Source: Aureliella helgolandensis (GTDB lineage Bacteria > Planctomycetota > Planctomycetia > Pirellulales > Pirellulaceae). Taken from it: 64,000 bases of DNA. Below are positions 1 to 7,969 of this stretch, in pieces. The DNA is taken from NCBI RefSeq assembly GCF_007752135.1, contig NZ_CP036298.1, positions 6,626,501-6,690,500 of the forward strand, in the 5' to 3' direction. The stretch's first letter is position 1. The number at the start of each line of letters is the position of its first letter. The notes under the pieces were generated by a model. It searched no databases. It was not told where the DNA came from and worked only from the letters and a program-made list of their open reading frames with translations. The position numbers were made by a program, and so were the translations under genes.

Positions 1-540
1 CGTCTTGTGTTGAACAATCGTGATCGTCTCTCCGACTTGGGCGGGCTCAAGCCGAAGGATGTCACCCGGCCGGATTCCAGCCTCGTAGCCAATCCAAATC
101 CAAGCGGTCAAGAGTTCCGAAGCTGGCACGCCGATCGCGAGCGAGCCCGGCACGAGCTCGGCCGCACACAGCAGCAGCCGCACATCGTCGACCGACCAAG
201 CGACCGGCGCCCGCTTACGTAATTTGATTTTACGGAGCCGGTTTGGGTTGTAATGTCGATGAAGACCGCATCCGGCGGCCCAATTCCAAACGGCAGTAAT
301 GCCGGCTTTACGAAGCCGCACCGTTTCTGGCGATTTGGTTTGCTCCAAGCTCAGGAGCCAACGATTGACCACCATTTCTTCCAAGTCGGCGAGAGTCGCC
401 GGAGCTCCCAGGAATTCGCCGAAGCATCGCGCGGCTTTCCTGTACTGATTTTGAGTGTCGCGACAGATAGACCGCTCGGCGATCAACGTTTCTAGGCATT
501 GCAAAAGGTTCAAGAAGTTAGCCTCCAGGAGTGAAGACAT
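1..540 (-). CDS. Tyrosine recombinase (phage-type integrase), 3' end outside window
   Basis: An uninterrupted minus-strand frame starts at an ATG (538-540) and runs off the left edge, so only the first 180 residues are visible. Residues 1-85 look like a SAM-like core-binding domain. After a basic linker (RLRKIKLRKRAPVAW) a catalytic domain begins. Around residues 150-165 it has GYEAGIRPGDILRL, which matches the 'tGmRigEll.L' box around the first catalytic Arg of tyrosine recombinases. The remaining catalytic residues (H-x-x-R, Y) would lie outside the window. The gene reads away from the tRNA-Leu fragment just to its right, the usual place for the integrase of an element inserted in a tRNA gene. 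What else the element carries cannot be seen. Confidence 0.8.
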   Translation of the reverse strand, partial: MSSLLEANFLNLLQCLETLIAERSICRDTQNQYRKAARCFGEFLGAPATLADLEEMVVNRWLLSLEQTKSPETVRLRKAGITAVWNWAAGCGLHRHYNPNRLRKIKLRKRAPVAWSVDDVRLLLCAAELVPGSLAIGVPASELLTAWIWIGYEAGIRPGDILRLEPAQVGETITIVQHKT

Positions 541-554
541 CCATGCTTATCAAA

Positions 555-570
555 GCTAGAAAAATCTAGC
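555..570. repeat. Perfect inverted repeat between integrase start and tRNA fragment
   Basis: GCTAGA-AAAA-TCTAGC is a perfect 6-bp inverted repeat with a 4-nt centre, 15 bp upstream of the integrase start. Its arm CTAGA/TCTAG is the same as the anticodon stem of the tRNA-Leu fragment at 617-633. On the minus strand it reads GCTAGATTT, the same as the tRNA sequence entering the anticodon loop. It could be an integrase binding or crossover site, or an operator; this is inference. Confidence 0.45.
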
Positions 571-612
571 ACGCCAATTCGAAAAGGGGGCAAATTCTTC
601 CCAAATTTTGGG

Positions 613-671
613 CGCGCTAGATTTAGGTTCTAGTACCGCAAGGTGTGCAGGTTCGATTCCTGTCAGCCCTA
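613..671 (+). pseudogene. 3' part of tRNA-Leu(UAG): attachment-site remnant
   Basis: The anticodon stem CTAGA (617-621), loop TTTAGGT with anticodon TAG, and closing stem TCTAG (629-633) are intact. A long class-II variable arm (ACC-GCAA-GGT) follows, then a T arm with TTCGATT loop (652-658) and an acceptor 3' strand CAGCCCT plus A73 at 671; no CCA is encoded. The matching 5' acceptor strand (AGGGCTG) and the D arm are missing upstream, so this is not a complete tRNA. A tRNA truncated near the anticodon stem next to an integrase is the classic trace of integration into a tRNA gene. The intact copy should be at the other end of the element, outside the window. Confidence 0.8.
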
Positions 672-706
672 CTTAGTGATGAAAATGCAAGATAAACTTG
701 CCTCAA

Positions 707-741
707 AGGGGCTTGCCGTACCATTCGGCGAGCCCTTTTTT
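707..741 (+). terminator. Rho-independent terminator of the tRNA-Leu locus
   Basis: A 12-bp stem (707-718 with 726-737, two G-U pairs) and a 7-nt loop are followed by six T (736-741). It lies 36 bp after the tRNA fragment, so it is probably the native terminator of the interrupted tRNA gene. That would place the chromosomal side to the right. Confidence 0.8.
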
Positions 742-1073
742 CGTGGCCTGATGCAACTCACTGCAAAGCGGACGACTACAGATTGCCGGAGTTTTTTTCG
801 CGGCAACTAGAAGGCGAAGAAAAGGTAGCGAGACTGATTCTTGCGAAGCTCAAGGGTTTCGGGGGCGTCCACTTCAACTTCCACTACAGAGCAGCAAGCA
901 CTTGGCGTGCTCCCCCGCGAATTGCCGTTCTTTAACAATCGCGTGCGCATCTCGATTGGCGGTCGGTACAATGCCCAATCATTGGATAGGCTGCAGGCGC
1001 CAACTGTGGCCCTCTCCTCTTAAAATCGTTTGGTTGTATTTGCTTGTTTACTGTTGACGGATAAGGACACTCC
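742..1073. other. Spacer without recognisable gene
   Basis: Only a short, low-quality frame (841-1023) occurs here. I see no gene, RNA or repeat that I can support. Confidence 0.5.
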
Positions 1074-1328
1074 ATGCGTGCTTTAATACTTTGTTCGCTT
1101 ATTACTGTTCTTGCATCAACAACTGGGTGCAATCCTAGTATTTCGCCTGGCCCAGATGTTAAGCATGCGACTGAGGTGACCTTCGATCAGCTGAAGTCGG
1201 TAGTCGAAGGAACCCCACTGTTCTACTGGACTGGCAGCGACGACAAGTACCACTATTTCAAGATGGACGACGGGTTTTATCGTTTGTCAACAGATTTTAA
1301 GATGCCTAACTTCGAAGGAATGATGTGA
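1074..1328 (+). CDS. Small putative lipoprotein
   Basis: This 84-residue protein has a short hydrophobic N-terminus ending in LASTTGC, a plausible lipobox with Cys19 as the lipidated residue. The mature part of about 65 residues is polar, with an aromatic stretch (FYWTGSDDKYHYF), and resembles the many small secreted planctomycete proteins. An AAGGA ribosome binding site sits about 8 nt before the ATG. It lies alone between the tRNA remnant and an IS21 remnant. I do not recognise a family. Lipoprotein export is inferred from the N-terminus only. Confidence 0.55.
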   Translation: MRALILCSLITVLASTTGCNPSISPGPDVKHATEVTFDQLKSVVEGTPLFYWTGSDDKYHYFKMDDGFYRLSTDFKMPNFEGMM

Positions 1329-1682
1329 GAAAATTGGAGCCTGGCTCCTTCCTAATAGATGTAGAAGTCGTGGATGGCGAAAGAATTTTATCTTACAGTC
1401 GCTTTGGTAAGAAATAGCGCACCGTTCACGAAAAAACCACATCAATTACGACGCAACACACTGTTCGTTTCACATTTGGTGTCAATATCTACCATGCAAT
1501 GAGGCGCCGGGGACTAACAGAGCCAACCGCTCCCCAGGGAAGACCATAAGCCGTCCGGAGTATCAGTTGGCGCTCAAAAGGGACCAGTGATTGGCAGTTG
1601 AAAATCCACCACCTACATGGAGGTGGAAGGGTCTGGTCTGATGATCTGCATATGACTTCAAAGGCACGATCAAGGGTCAGTC
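1329..1682. other. Spacer, nothing recognised
   Basis: No supported gene. A short GGAGCC-T-GGCTCC dyad follows the lipoprotein stop but lacks a T tract. Confidence 0.4.
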
Positions 1683-2158
1683 ATGTCCAATCGCTTGCGG
1701 ATGGATAAAGCACAGTCAATACAGCACTTACATGATTTGGGCTGGTCGCAACGAAGGATCGCAGCGTCCCCCAACGTCGATCGAAAGTCGGTTAGAAGGC
1801 AGCTGAAAGGGGCAGTTTCAAAAGGGACCGCGCGCCAACGGAGCATGCGCCAACGGCTCTTAGGGGTGCGTCCGATAATTCAAAAAGGCCCAGCGCGCCA
1901 ACGGGTCAGCCTCTGCCCGAATCCACCAGCCCTGAGCTGGAAACACTCTCAGTTCCACCTTCGTCGCGTGGCGTCTGTGTGGCCTACCACCAAGTGATCG
2001 TGGCAGTGCTTGAGCAGCGACTATCCGCGAAACGCATCTACCAAGACCTCGATACTGACCACGGTTTCGAGGGAAGCTACTGGAGCGTCAATCGCTATGC
2101 CAAGCGACTGCACAAGCTTCGTTCGCTCATTTCTATCCATCGATCGATCCTCATTTAG
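1683..2158 (+). pseudogene. IS21-family transposase (IstA-type) remnant, frameshifted
   Basis: The first frame (1683 to about 1800) encodes an N-terminal helix-turn-helix (MDKAQSIQHLHDLGWSQRRI followed by DRKSVRRQL), as found at the start of IS21-type IstA transposases. The frame then degenerates and stops at 1997. A second frame from about 1925 to the TAG at 2156-2158 continues the homologous part (AYHQVIVAVLEQRLSAKRIY, then DHGFEGSYWSVNRYAKRL). The catalytic DDE region and the istB partner are missing. It is a dead fragment, and I see no terminal repeats. The family call rests on motif recall, not a search. Confidence 0.7.
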
Positions 2159-2535
2159 GTAACATTTCCAATGAGGCAACGATAGCCGTTCGGTAACCAA
2201 AACCGTGAGTCAATGCGGCCGGCAGTTTTAGTTGTCGCTTTACAAACTCAATAGATATTGGTTCAGTTCTCCGGTTTTCAGCCTTTTCATCTTCCTTTGT
2301 ATCGCGCTCAATTCGATTTACCAATCAGGTTGGCAGGGAACCAATAAACGGTGAGCCGTGATTCGCAGCGGGCTCTTCATCGATCGCTTTACGCACATTC
2401 TCTAGGGCGACTGTTTGCAGCGGTTTCGGCGTCATCATTTAGTAAGCTCAGCGGCAAGGGTCGCATGTGAATAATATCCGGCTGAACGTAGTGATCGTGG
2501 GCTATCCGAGTGCGACTGATTTGGCCCAGGGACTG
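2159..2535. other. Spacer after IS21 remnant
   Basis: I found no supported gene or repeat here. Confidence 0.4.
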
Positions 2536-2559
2536 CGCGGCGGCTTCTAAGCCGCCGCG
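2536..2559. repeat. Perfect 11-bp hairpin at the end of the decayed agarase gene
   Basis: Positions 2536-2546 pair perfectly with 2549-2559, leaving a 2-nt centre. The second stop codon of the decayed gene lies at its centre. There is no T tract, so it is not a canonical terminator. Confidence 0.6.
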
Positions 2560-2981
2560 TCTAGCGACCGCCGGTCCATGTGCTTTCCGACGGTGTTAAA
2601 ACCAAGCTCTCGAGTGGTCTTTACTTGGGCGTCGATCCACCTTCTGGCAGCAGCACCGTTTGTATTGAAGTGCCCCTACGAAGCGACCATATTGCTACCG
2701 TACTTCTTCAGCGTCGCCGCTTTGTTGTACGGTGCTAGCCACAATTGTGGCTCGATGTGATTCACGCCAATGCTGACAAACTTCTCGCCATCTGCGTTGA
2801 TGAACCACCACTCGCCGTCGAGCTGTTTGAGATGAATGAACCCCGTCGCGTCATTGGCTCGCGCTGAGCTCGCAAGAAGAACCAGAACGAGAATTAAAGT
2901 CGTGGATCGCTCCGCGATCCAACGCTTCGTCAATCGCCGCTTGGCCGTGTCCGGAGTGTATACAACCATAGTGTCTTCCAA
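2547..2981 (-). pseudogene. Decayed agarase-like glycoside hydrolase (N-terminal fragment)
   Basis: The minus-strand frame begins at 2981 with a signal-peptide-like stretch (STTLILVLVLLASSARAND). The segment GFIHLKQLDGEWWFINADGE leading to SIGVNHIEPQLW resembles the start of beta-agarase-type catalytic domains in planctomycetes. An in-frame TAG interrupts it after residue 101. The same frame then continues recognisably (FNTNGAAARRWIDAQV, then TRELGFNTVGKH) to a second stop at 2547. The rest of a normal enzyme of several hundred residues is gone. A REP-like palindrome (2899-2923) lies inside the N-terminal coding part. The substrate assignment is tentative. Confidence 0.6.
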
Positions 2982-3040
2982 AATGGTTGATGCATCAAAG
3001 TGTAGATCATGAACGTTGGATCGGCGGAGCGATCCACGAC
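2899..3040. repeat. Palindrome pair (REP/BIME-like), left of the Y1 transposase
   Basis: Two palindromes lie in opposite orientation at 2899-2923 and 3015-3040. The second is a stem GGATCG/CGATCC around a GCGGAG loop. It is an exact 26-bp reverse complement of the palindrome at 3725-3750 on the other side of the transposase gene. The first is a 3-bp-shorter variant. Confidence 0.8.
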
Positions 3041-3041
3041 A

Positions 3042-3692
3042 CTAATCGACCCGTTGGTAGTAGTGAAACTCTCCCGGCTGTAGCTTTGCCTTCTGCGGAT
3101 TGTCGGCAATGTACTTACGCAAGTATTCGTATTGTTCGGGACTTCGTACGAGATGGTCGAAGGGTTCCTGTTGCCAGAAGTGCCCGGAATTTCCAATCAC
3201 CTGGTTAATTGCTCGGGCCGTGTAGTGCAACCACGAGCCGAACTGCTTCTCCATAGCCTGTTCAGTGCCGAATGCTGCGAGCAAGTGAACGTGGTTGGGC
3301 ATGACCACAAAGTCGCCCATTCGGTACCGATCTCTATCAAAGTGAACTAGGCTGTCGGCAACAATTCTTGATAACCTTGGCTGCTTCAAGACACAGGCAC
3401 CGTGGCACGAATCGAGATAATCTTCTCGCGAACGATTAAATTGCCGGTCAAAGTCGGCTCGCATTTTTCCGTCGAGGTAGCCGAGTACGTCTTTCCAAAA
3501 CTTTCCGTTTCGCAATGCCCGTTGATCGAGCCATTCGTTCTTCTCACGTTCCCAGCGTTGCAGGACCTCTCGCGGGATAGAGTCTTTCGTCCGAAAAGTC
3601 ACGAACACGATCGCTCCCGCCTGCGACCAGTGGGGCCGAAGCCGATGGTTGATGAAAAGCTCCGACTTTGGATCGAAAATCTCACCAAACAT
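3042..3692 (-). CDS. REP-associated Y1 (IS200-like, RAYT) transposase
   Basis: A 216-residue Y1/HUH transposase. The metal-binding HUH motif is in FVVMPNHVHLL (about residues 128-138). The nucleophile Tyr is expected in the helix SPEQYEYLRKYIADNP near the C-terminus, and the preceding FWQQEPFDHLVR fits RAYT-type proteins. I chose the ATG at 3690-3692, after a GGAAGGATGGG ribosome binding site. An upstream in-frame ATG at 3812 would read through two palindromes (SLSWIAPRSC and LDRRSDPRQS), so it is unlikely. Such enzymes nick single-stranded hairpins and are thought to spread REP sequences. The flanking palindromes fit that role. Confidence 0.85.
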   Translation of the reverse strand: MFGEIFDPKSELFINHRLRPHWSQAGAIVFVTFRTKDSIPREVLQRWEREKNEWLDQRALRNGKFWKDVLGYLDGKMRADFDRQFNRSREDYLDSCHGACVLKQPRLSRIVADSLVHFDRDRYRMGDFVVMPNHVHLLAAFGTEQAMEKQFGSWLHYTARAINQVIGNSGHFWQQEPFDHLVRSPEQYEYLRKYIADNPQKAKLQPGEFHYYQRVD

Positions 3693-3724
3693 TTCCCATC
3701 CTTCCCCAAATGCAGAACATGATT

Positions 3725-3792
3725 GTCGTGGATCGCTCCGCCGATCCAACGTCGACTTAATAATAACGCAGGATCGCGGAGCGATCCACGAC
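3725..3792. repeat. Palindrome pair (REP/BIME-like), right of the Y1 transposase
   Basis: Positions 3725-3750 are the exact reverse complement of 3015-3040. A second, shorter palindrome (3770-3792) follows in opposite orientation. Together with 2899-3040 they bracket the transposase gene symmetrically. Confidence 0.8.
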
Positions 3793-3812
3793 AATGAACT
3801 CGCCTGATTCAC

Positions 3813-4825
3813 GGGTGCACTAGAATGACATATCTGCGAACACAGCCGTCTTCTACCAACAGGTTCAATGCGGACCTGTGATTACACCGATAACACAAGG
3901 CATCATCGCAATTCATTGAATGCCTCCGAGTTGCCCATTCATCCCCTCAGCTGAAGGACCTATTGACCGGTCTTCGAATCGTGTCTTACTATGCTCACGG
4001 GGTCTAGCCCCCCGCATTCGTCCTGAATTCCCCTGCTCAAGGAAACGCATCGATTGTCTATTTTCTCGCGTGTTGACGTTCTGCGATACCCTTTATGGAA
4101 CCGCTATACTCTACCACGCGTTTCATGACACACTTGCAAAATGAGCAATACACTTCTTCCGCACCAGGATGGATCGGCCCTCACAATTGGAATCTCAGAC
4201 CGAATTTGCGACCAACGTCGACGCATCTGTGAAATGCTAGCAATCCATTTAACTGATGCACAGCGATGTTTTGTGTGGAATCTGATCCTCGTAAAGTACT
4301 GGGGCGTCATCGACGAACCCTCCGTGCGGATCGCAGCGTTTCCAACACTCTAAACGAGCAAAGAATTGCGTGGGGGCCTGACAGAATTCACGACTCGCAT
4401 CCCCGTCACTCTCCAACAGCAACACATTCGCGAGTGTGTACTCCCGATGCCTAGGGAATTGTGGCAGTGCCCCAGTGGTTTCCATTTGTTCGAAGATCGC
4501 ACGAGCCCCTAGAGACGTTTTAGAGCGATGGCAAACCGCGTGATGTTGAACCAGAACGAAGTTTCGACCAAGAACTGCCGTGAAGACCGCCAGCAGTCGT
4601 GATGCTTGCCCTGTGAACAACGGCCGGAAAGTCCAGCGAGCGGGGAGAAGGGGCGAGCTGGGGAAGAACGCCGATACGTGAGGAAAGCCGGCCAAGCCAC
4701 GTTGGGGTGGAAAAGTTAAGAGCCTACGCCAACATGAAACTCCTTGTCGGATATGCCGCTGAAAGGACGCATGTGAGCCACTCCACTGAGTGGCCCCTTG
4801 CGAAGTTGCTGGTTGCTCTCGCTAT
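3813..4825. other. 1-kb region without convincing gene
   Basis: The longest frame is 4249-4695 on the minus strand (148 codons). It has no clear ribosome binding site or recognised motif. A small frame at 4141-4353 is equally unsupported. The region may hold decayed coding sequence, but I cannot name any. Confidence 0.4.
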
Positions 4826-7453
4826 TTATTGCCCAAGATTACCCTTCTCGCCACCATCACGGGTGATAAGTCCTTGCCATACGCGAACGTCAATCTTCTC
4901 TGAGAGGAAATGGACGGATCCATCTCCGATCCCAACTAGGATTCCAGGCTCCGCCTCGCGAACGGTTCCTAGCGAAGGAGTTTGAGCGTCCGCAATTAAG
5001 TCAACTGGCTGGGTCCAGGGCACGAGCCGCTGTGTTTCCACAATCACCACGGTATTGGACAGACCGTCGATAAAGTCGCGGAATCCGGGTGCTTTGCCAT
5101 CTTTCGTGAGCGTAAGACCGCCACCTTCCGACACAACAGCTTGATACGGCGTAACTTGCGTATCCGTCGCACCAGCAACAGCGAAGACCTGGGGCATCTG
5201 CAACATGACTCTTTGATTTGCCGGACTATCCCACGGCTCATCTTTGCGGTACTGTTCATAGAGTTTGGCATGCTCCAGGAATGGCAGCAGTTCGACGCGC
5301 CAACTGCGTTCTTCACCCGAATCTCGGTCGATGACGATGGCCGGTGGAAGATGTCGATAGGCATCGTGGTAGTTATGCAGCGCCAGCATTATCTGCTTCA
5401 AATTGTTCATCGATTGTGCTCGCAAGGCCGCGGTACGCGCCGAGGCGATGGCTGGCATCGCAAATGCAATCATCGGATAAACGGATTCGGAAAGCGTGGC
5501 TTCGAGATTTACCTGTTGGCCATCTTCCTGGATCCTAAGATTATCCAGGAATTGACTACCTGCCGTAGCAGCCGCTGATGCCATTACCAGCTGGGCCGTA
5601 TCGTTCCGGCCTTGTTCATGCAGTGCCGCGGGCAAGCTTTCGAGATAGTTACGTGCGAGCCACTTAAGTGCGGTGAGCGTTTCGGTCACCCTCTTGGCAT
5701 CCGACGCATCCATTTGCATTTTCAGCTGCAGATCGTCTCCCAGTTCGATGCCAGCGGCCACTGTGCGGACATTCTTCCACAGCGGAGCGAGTGCCATCGT
5801 CGGGCCGCCTTGATCCCGAGCGGCAAGCGTTTGCAACCAAGTAGTGTTGCTCGCGATCCGGATACTGCAATTCGCGTTCTGCTCGAGAAGCGCTGCCCAT
5901 TTGGCTTCCCCACTGCCAAGTCCCAGCAACTGAAGGACTTCGGCATTGTCGTAAACAGCCAGTGTTCTTGAATCGAGCAAGCGAGTTTGTGGATTGGTTT
6001 TATTGCTCGCAAAGTCACTCTTGGAACGGACGATCAGGAGCGGGCTACGATTGTGCCGATTGGGCTGTAAGGTGGGCAGCGCCAGCAAGACTTGCTCGAC
6101 TTCGCTGACCACTACGGTCTGACCTGGCAATTTGAATTCGCTCGGCAGATCCGCTTGCTTCTGGATAGCCTGAACTCCAGGGGAACTCATTACGCCCTGT
6201 ACGTCGATCAGCACAACCGCTTCGCAAAGCCCTTCTGGTAAGTAACTAACCAGCGGATTGCTGTCTGGCTGAGGCGAGACAGACGCGCCGCCAGCCGGTG
6301 GCAACGGTTCTTGAGCAACCACCAAGTGTGGCCGCAAGCCCGTCGACAGAATAGCGATGCCCACAAGTGTGAGTATGGCGACGGTGGAATAACAGCGATT
6401 GAGCCACTGCCTACTTTGGGGGAGAGATCGTAACATTTCAAGCCTCCGAACAAACATGCGCCGGGGAGGTAAAAACGCCTGGCACGGCCCCGGAGTCCGT
6501 ACTTTCGGTTGTCTTAGTGCAAGCCCCGCAAGGAGCTCTACGTATCGTTGTTGTCCGCCGACGACCTGAGCCGCTAGCGAATCCGCTGCAAGCTCCTGAT
6601 CAAGCCGTAAACGTTGAAGAACAACGTGAGCGAGTGGATGGTAGAAGTTAAACGCCACGGCCAACTGCCCGATGGCGGTCGACAAAAAATCCCGACGTTT
6701 CACGTGAGCCAGTTCGTGGGCCAATATGGCGTGACGTTCGTCGACAGTCCATGCTCGCCAATTGGATGGTAAGAGCAGGAGCGGTTGCAGCCAGCCGATG
6801 ACTGCGGCCGATCCAAGCGTCTCGGTTTCCCCGATGGGAATGTTGCCAGAGATTCCGAGTCTCCGATTGCAGCTGGCTAGGTCCTGGTGCAATGCTGTGT
6901 CAGTAATCGGCTTGGCTGAATTGCGAAGACCACGAATCTGCCAATAGCCTGCAATCAGTCGTATCAAGCCAAATGCGATGCAGAGGAGAAGCGATAGTAG
7001 GACAAGTTGCGGCAACGAAGTGCTTTCTTTCTCCTGTTGGACCTGTACCGCCGAGTCGTTAACATCGTGCGGTTCGATCGGGCGTTCCATGAACACTGCG
7101 GACGTACTGACGAGCAATTTCTGCCATGCCGTGAGCGAGTTGGGCGCATTTTCCCGAGCCAAAATCTCGGCCTGTTCGGCATCCGCCGGTAGTGCCGCCG
7201 TTGGCTGGGCGGAGCCGGGCAAGAGTTGCCCCCAACTCCACCCGTGCACCTGCGTCAGGGCGGCTACTGGCATGCAAGCCATGAGCAGCAAGCCAAGCAA
7301 TGAAATGTAGACTCGCGATGCAGGGTTGATTCTTCTGGCAACGATGACGAGCAGGTAGGCCGTGATGGCTATTAACGAAGCCTGTGCCAGTGCCCACCAG
7401 ACGCGACTGTCCGACTGAATGAACGCAATGATTGATTCGATGACATTGTTCAT
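4826..7453 (-). CDS. BlaR1-like M56 metallopeptidase fused to a DUF1559 domain
   Basis: The 875-residue protein begins with membrane segments (about 20-40, 48-65 and 145-165) and an M56 peptidase domain with the zinc motif HELAHVKRRD (H246, E247, H250). A further hydrophobic segment lies near residue 355-375. A long region follows. The C-terminus (from about residue 660) is a DUF1559-type domain: a hydrophobic helix, MNNLKQIMLALHNYHDAY at 682, and the terminal motif GILVGIGDGSVHFLS. M56 proteins of the BlaR1/MecR1 type sense a signal and inactivate the BlaI repressor. Here the penicillin-binding sensor is absent and a pilin-like planctomycete domain takes its place. It follows blaI-like 7466-7870 after 12 nt, clearly one operon. 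The signal sensed is unknown. Confidence 0.85.
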   Translation of the reverse strand: MNNVIESIIAFIQSDSRVWWALAQASLIAITAYLLVIVARRINPASRVYISLLGLLLMACMPVAALTQVHGWSWGQLLPGSAQPTAALPADAEQAEILARENAPNSLTAWQKLLVSTSAVFMERPIEPHDVNDSAVQVQQEKESTSLPQLVLLSLLLCIAFGLIRLIAGYWQIRGLRNSAKPITDTALHQDLASCNRRLGISGNIPIGETETLGSAAVIGWLQPLLLLPSNWRAWTVDERHAILAHELAHVKRRDFLSTAIGQLAVAFNFYHPLAHVVLQRLRLDQELAADSLAAQVVGGQQRYVELLAGLALRQPKVRTPGPCQAFLPPRRMFVRRLEMLRSLPQSRQWLNRCYSTVAILTLVGIAILSTGLRPHLVVAQEPLPPAGGASVSPQPDSNPLVSYLPEGLCEAVVLIDVQGVMSSPGVQAIQKQADLPSEFKLPGQTVVVSEVEQVLLALPTLQPNRHNRSPLLIVRSKSDFASNKTNPQTRLLDSRTLAVYDNAEVLQLLGLGSGEAKWAALLEQNANCSIRIASNTTWLQTLAARDQGGPTMALAPLWKNVRTVAAGIELGDDLQLKMQMDASDAKRVTETLTALKWLARNYLESLPAALHEQGRNDTAQLVMASAAATAGSQFLDNLRIQEDGQQVNLEATLSESVYPMIAFAMPAIASARTAALRAQSMNNLKQIMLALHNYHDAYRHLPPAIVIDRDSGEERSWRVELLPFLEHAKLYEQYRKDEPWDSPANQRVMLQMPQVFAVAGATDTQVTPYQAVVSEGGGLTLTKDGKAPGFRDFIDGLSNTVVIVETQRLVPWTQPVDLIADAQTPSLGTVREAEPGILVGIGDGSVHFLSEKIDVRVWQGLITRDGGEKGNLGQ

Positions 7454-7465
7454 GTGGTTGCCCCT

Positions 7466-7870
7466 TTACCGCTTTGGATTTGATTTGGCGGATTTCTGAA
7501 CTAGAGCTTCCAGGCGTTTGCGTTCGCTGGCCGTTAATTCCTGGTCCTCCATCAGGCGCTGAAGCAGCGCTTCGGAAGACCCGCCAAACACGCGTTGCAC
7601 CAGATCCTTCAGCAGTCTTCCGGAAACTTCTTCGTGTGTTCGCGTGGGACTGAATTCATGCGGACGCCGATCTGTCGTCTGTTCCAGAAAACCTTTGTCC
7701 ACCAGAATGCGGACTAGCGTCGCGACAGTCGTGTAGGCCAATTCACGTTCTTCGTCGTTGAGTTTTTGTTGGACCTCAGCAATTGTGAGCGTGGTCTCAC
7801 GCTGCTGCCAAAACACCTGCATGATCTCCAGCTCACGTTCGGTCAGCTCAGTTGATTTCGGTCGAGCCAT
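7466..7870 (-). CDS. BlaI/MecI-family transcriptional repressor
   Basis: This 134-residue protein of normal family length begins MARPKSTELTERELEIMQVF, a typical BlaI winged-helix start. AYTTVATLVRILVDKGFLEQ is the recognition helix and wing region. The C-terminal half (residues about 80-130) is helical and would mediate dimerisation and contain the cleavage region. It lies 12 nt upstream of the M56 gene in the same direction, the standard repressor-protease pair. Three copies of a CTTTGGTTTYTTAG-like box lie upstream of its start and are the likely operator, implying autoregulation. Confidence 0.9.
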   Translation of the reverse strand: MARPKSTELTERELEIMQVFWQQRETTLTIAEVQQKLNDEERELAYTTVATLVRILVDKGFLEQTTDRRPHEFSPTRTHEEVSGRLLKDLVQRVFGGSSEALLQRLMEDQELTASERKRLEALVQKSAKSNPKR

Positions 7871-7887
7871 AGCGTTTTCACCCTAAA

Positions 7888-7969
7888 TTTGGTTTCTTAG
7901 TTTTCACTCTCTTTGGTTTTTTAGTAGATCGCAGGCTGAGTTGCAAGTGTTATTTCTAAAAAACCAAAG
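7888..7969. promoter_or_regulatory. Candidate BlaI-type operator boxes
   Basis: CTTTGGTTTTTTAG at 7911-7924 is repeated as its exact reverse complement at 7956-7969. A one-mismatch direct copy lies at 7888-7900, just upstream of the repressor gene. The position and dyad fit binding of the dimeric repressor. The box differs from the TACA/TGTA core of classical bla operators. Confidence 0.6.

Noticed and set aside
613-671. Functional complete tRNA-Leu
   Set aside because: The upstream sequence has no strand able to pair with the acceptor CAGCCCT and no D arm, so it cannot fold into a full tRNA.
4249-4695. A 148-codon minus-strand frame that might be a small protein
   Set aside because: No ribosome binding site, no recognisable motif, and competing open frames on the other strand; not enough to call a gene.
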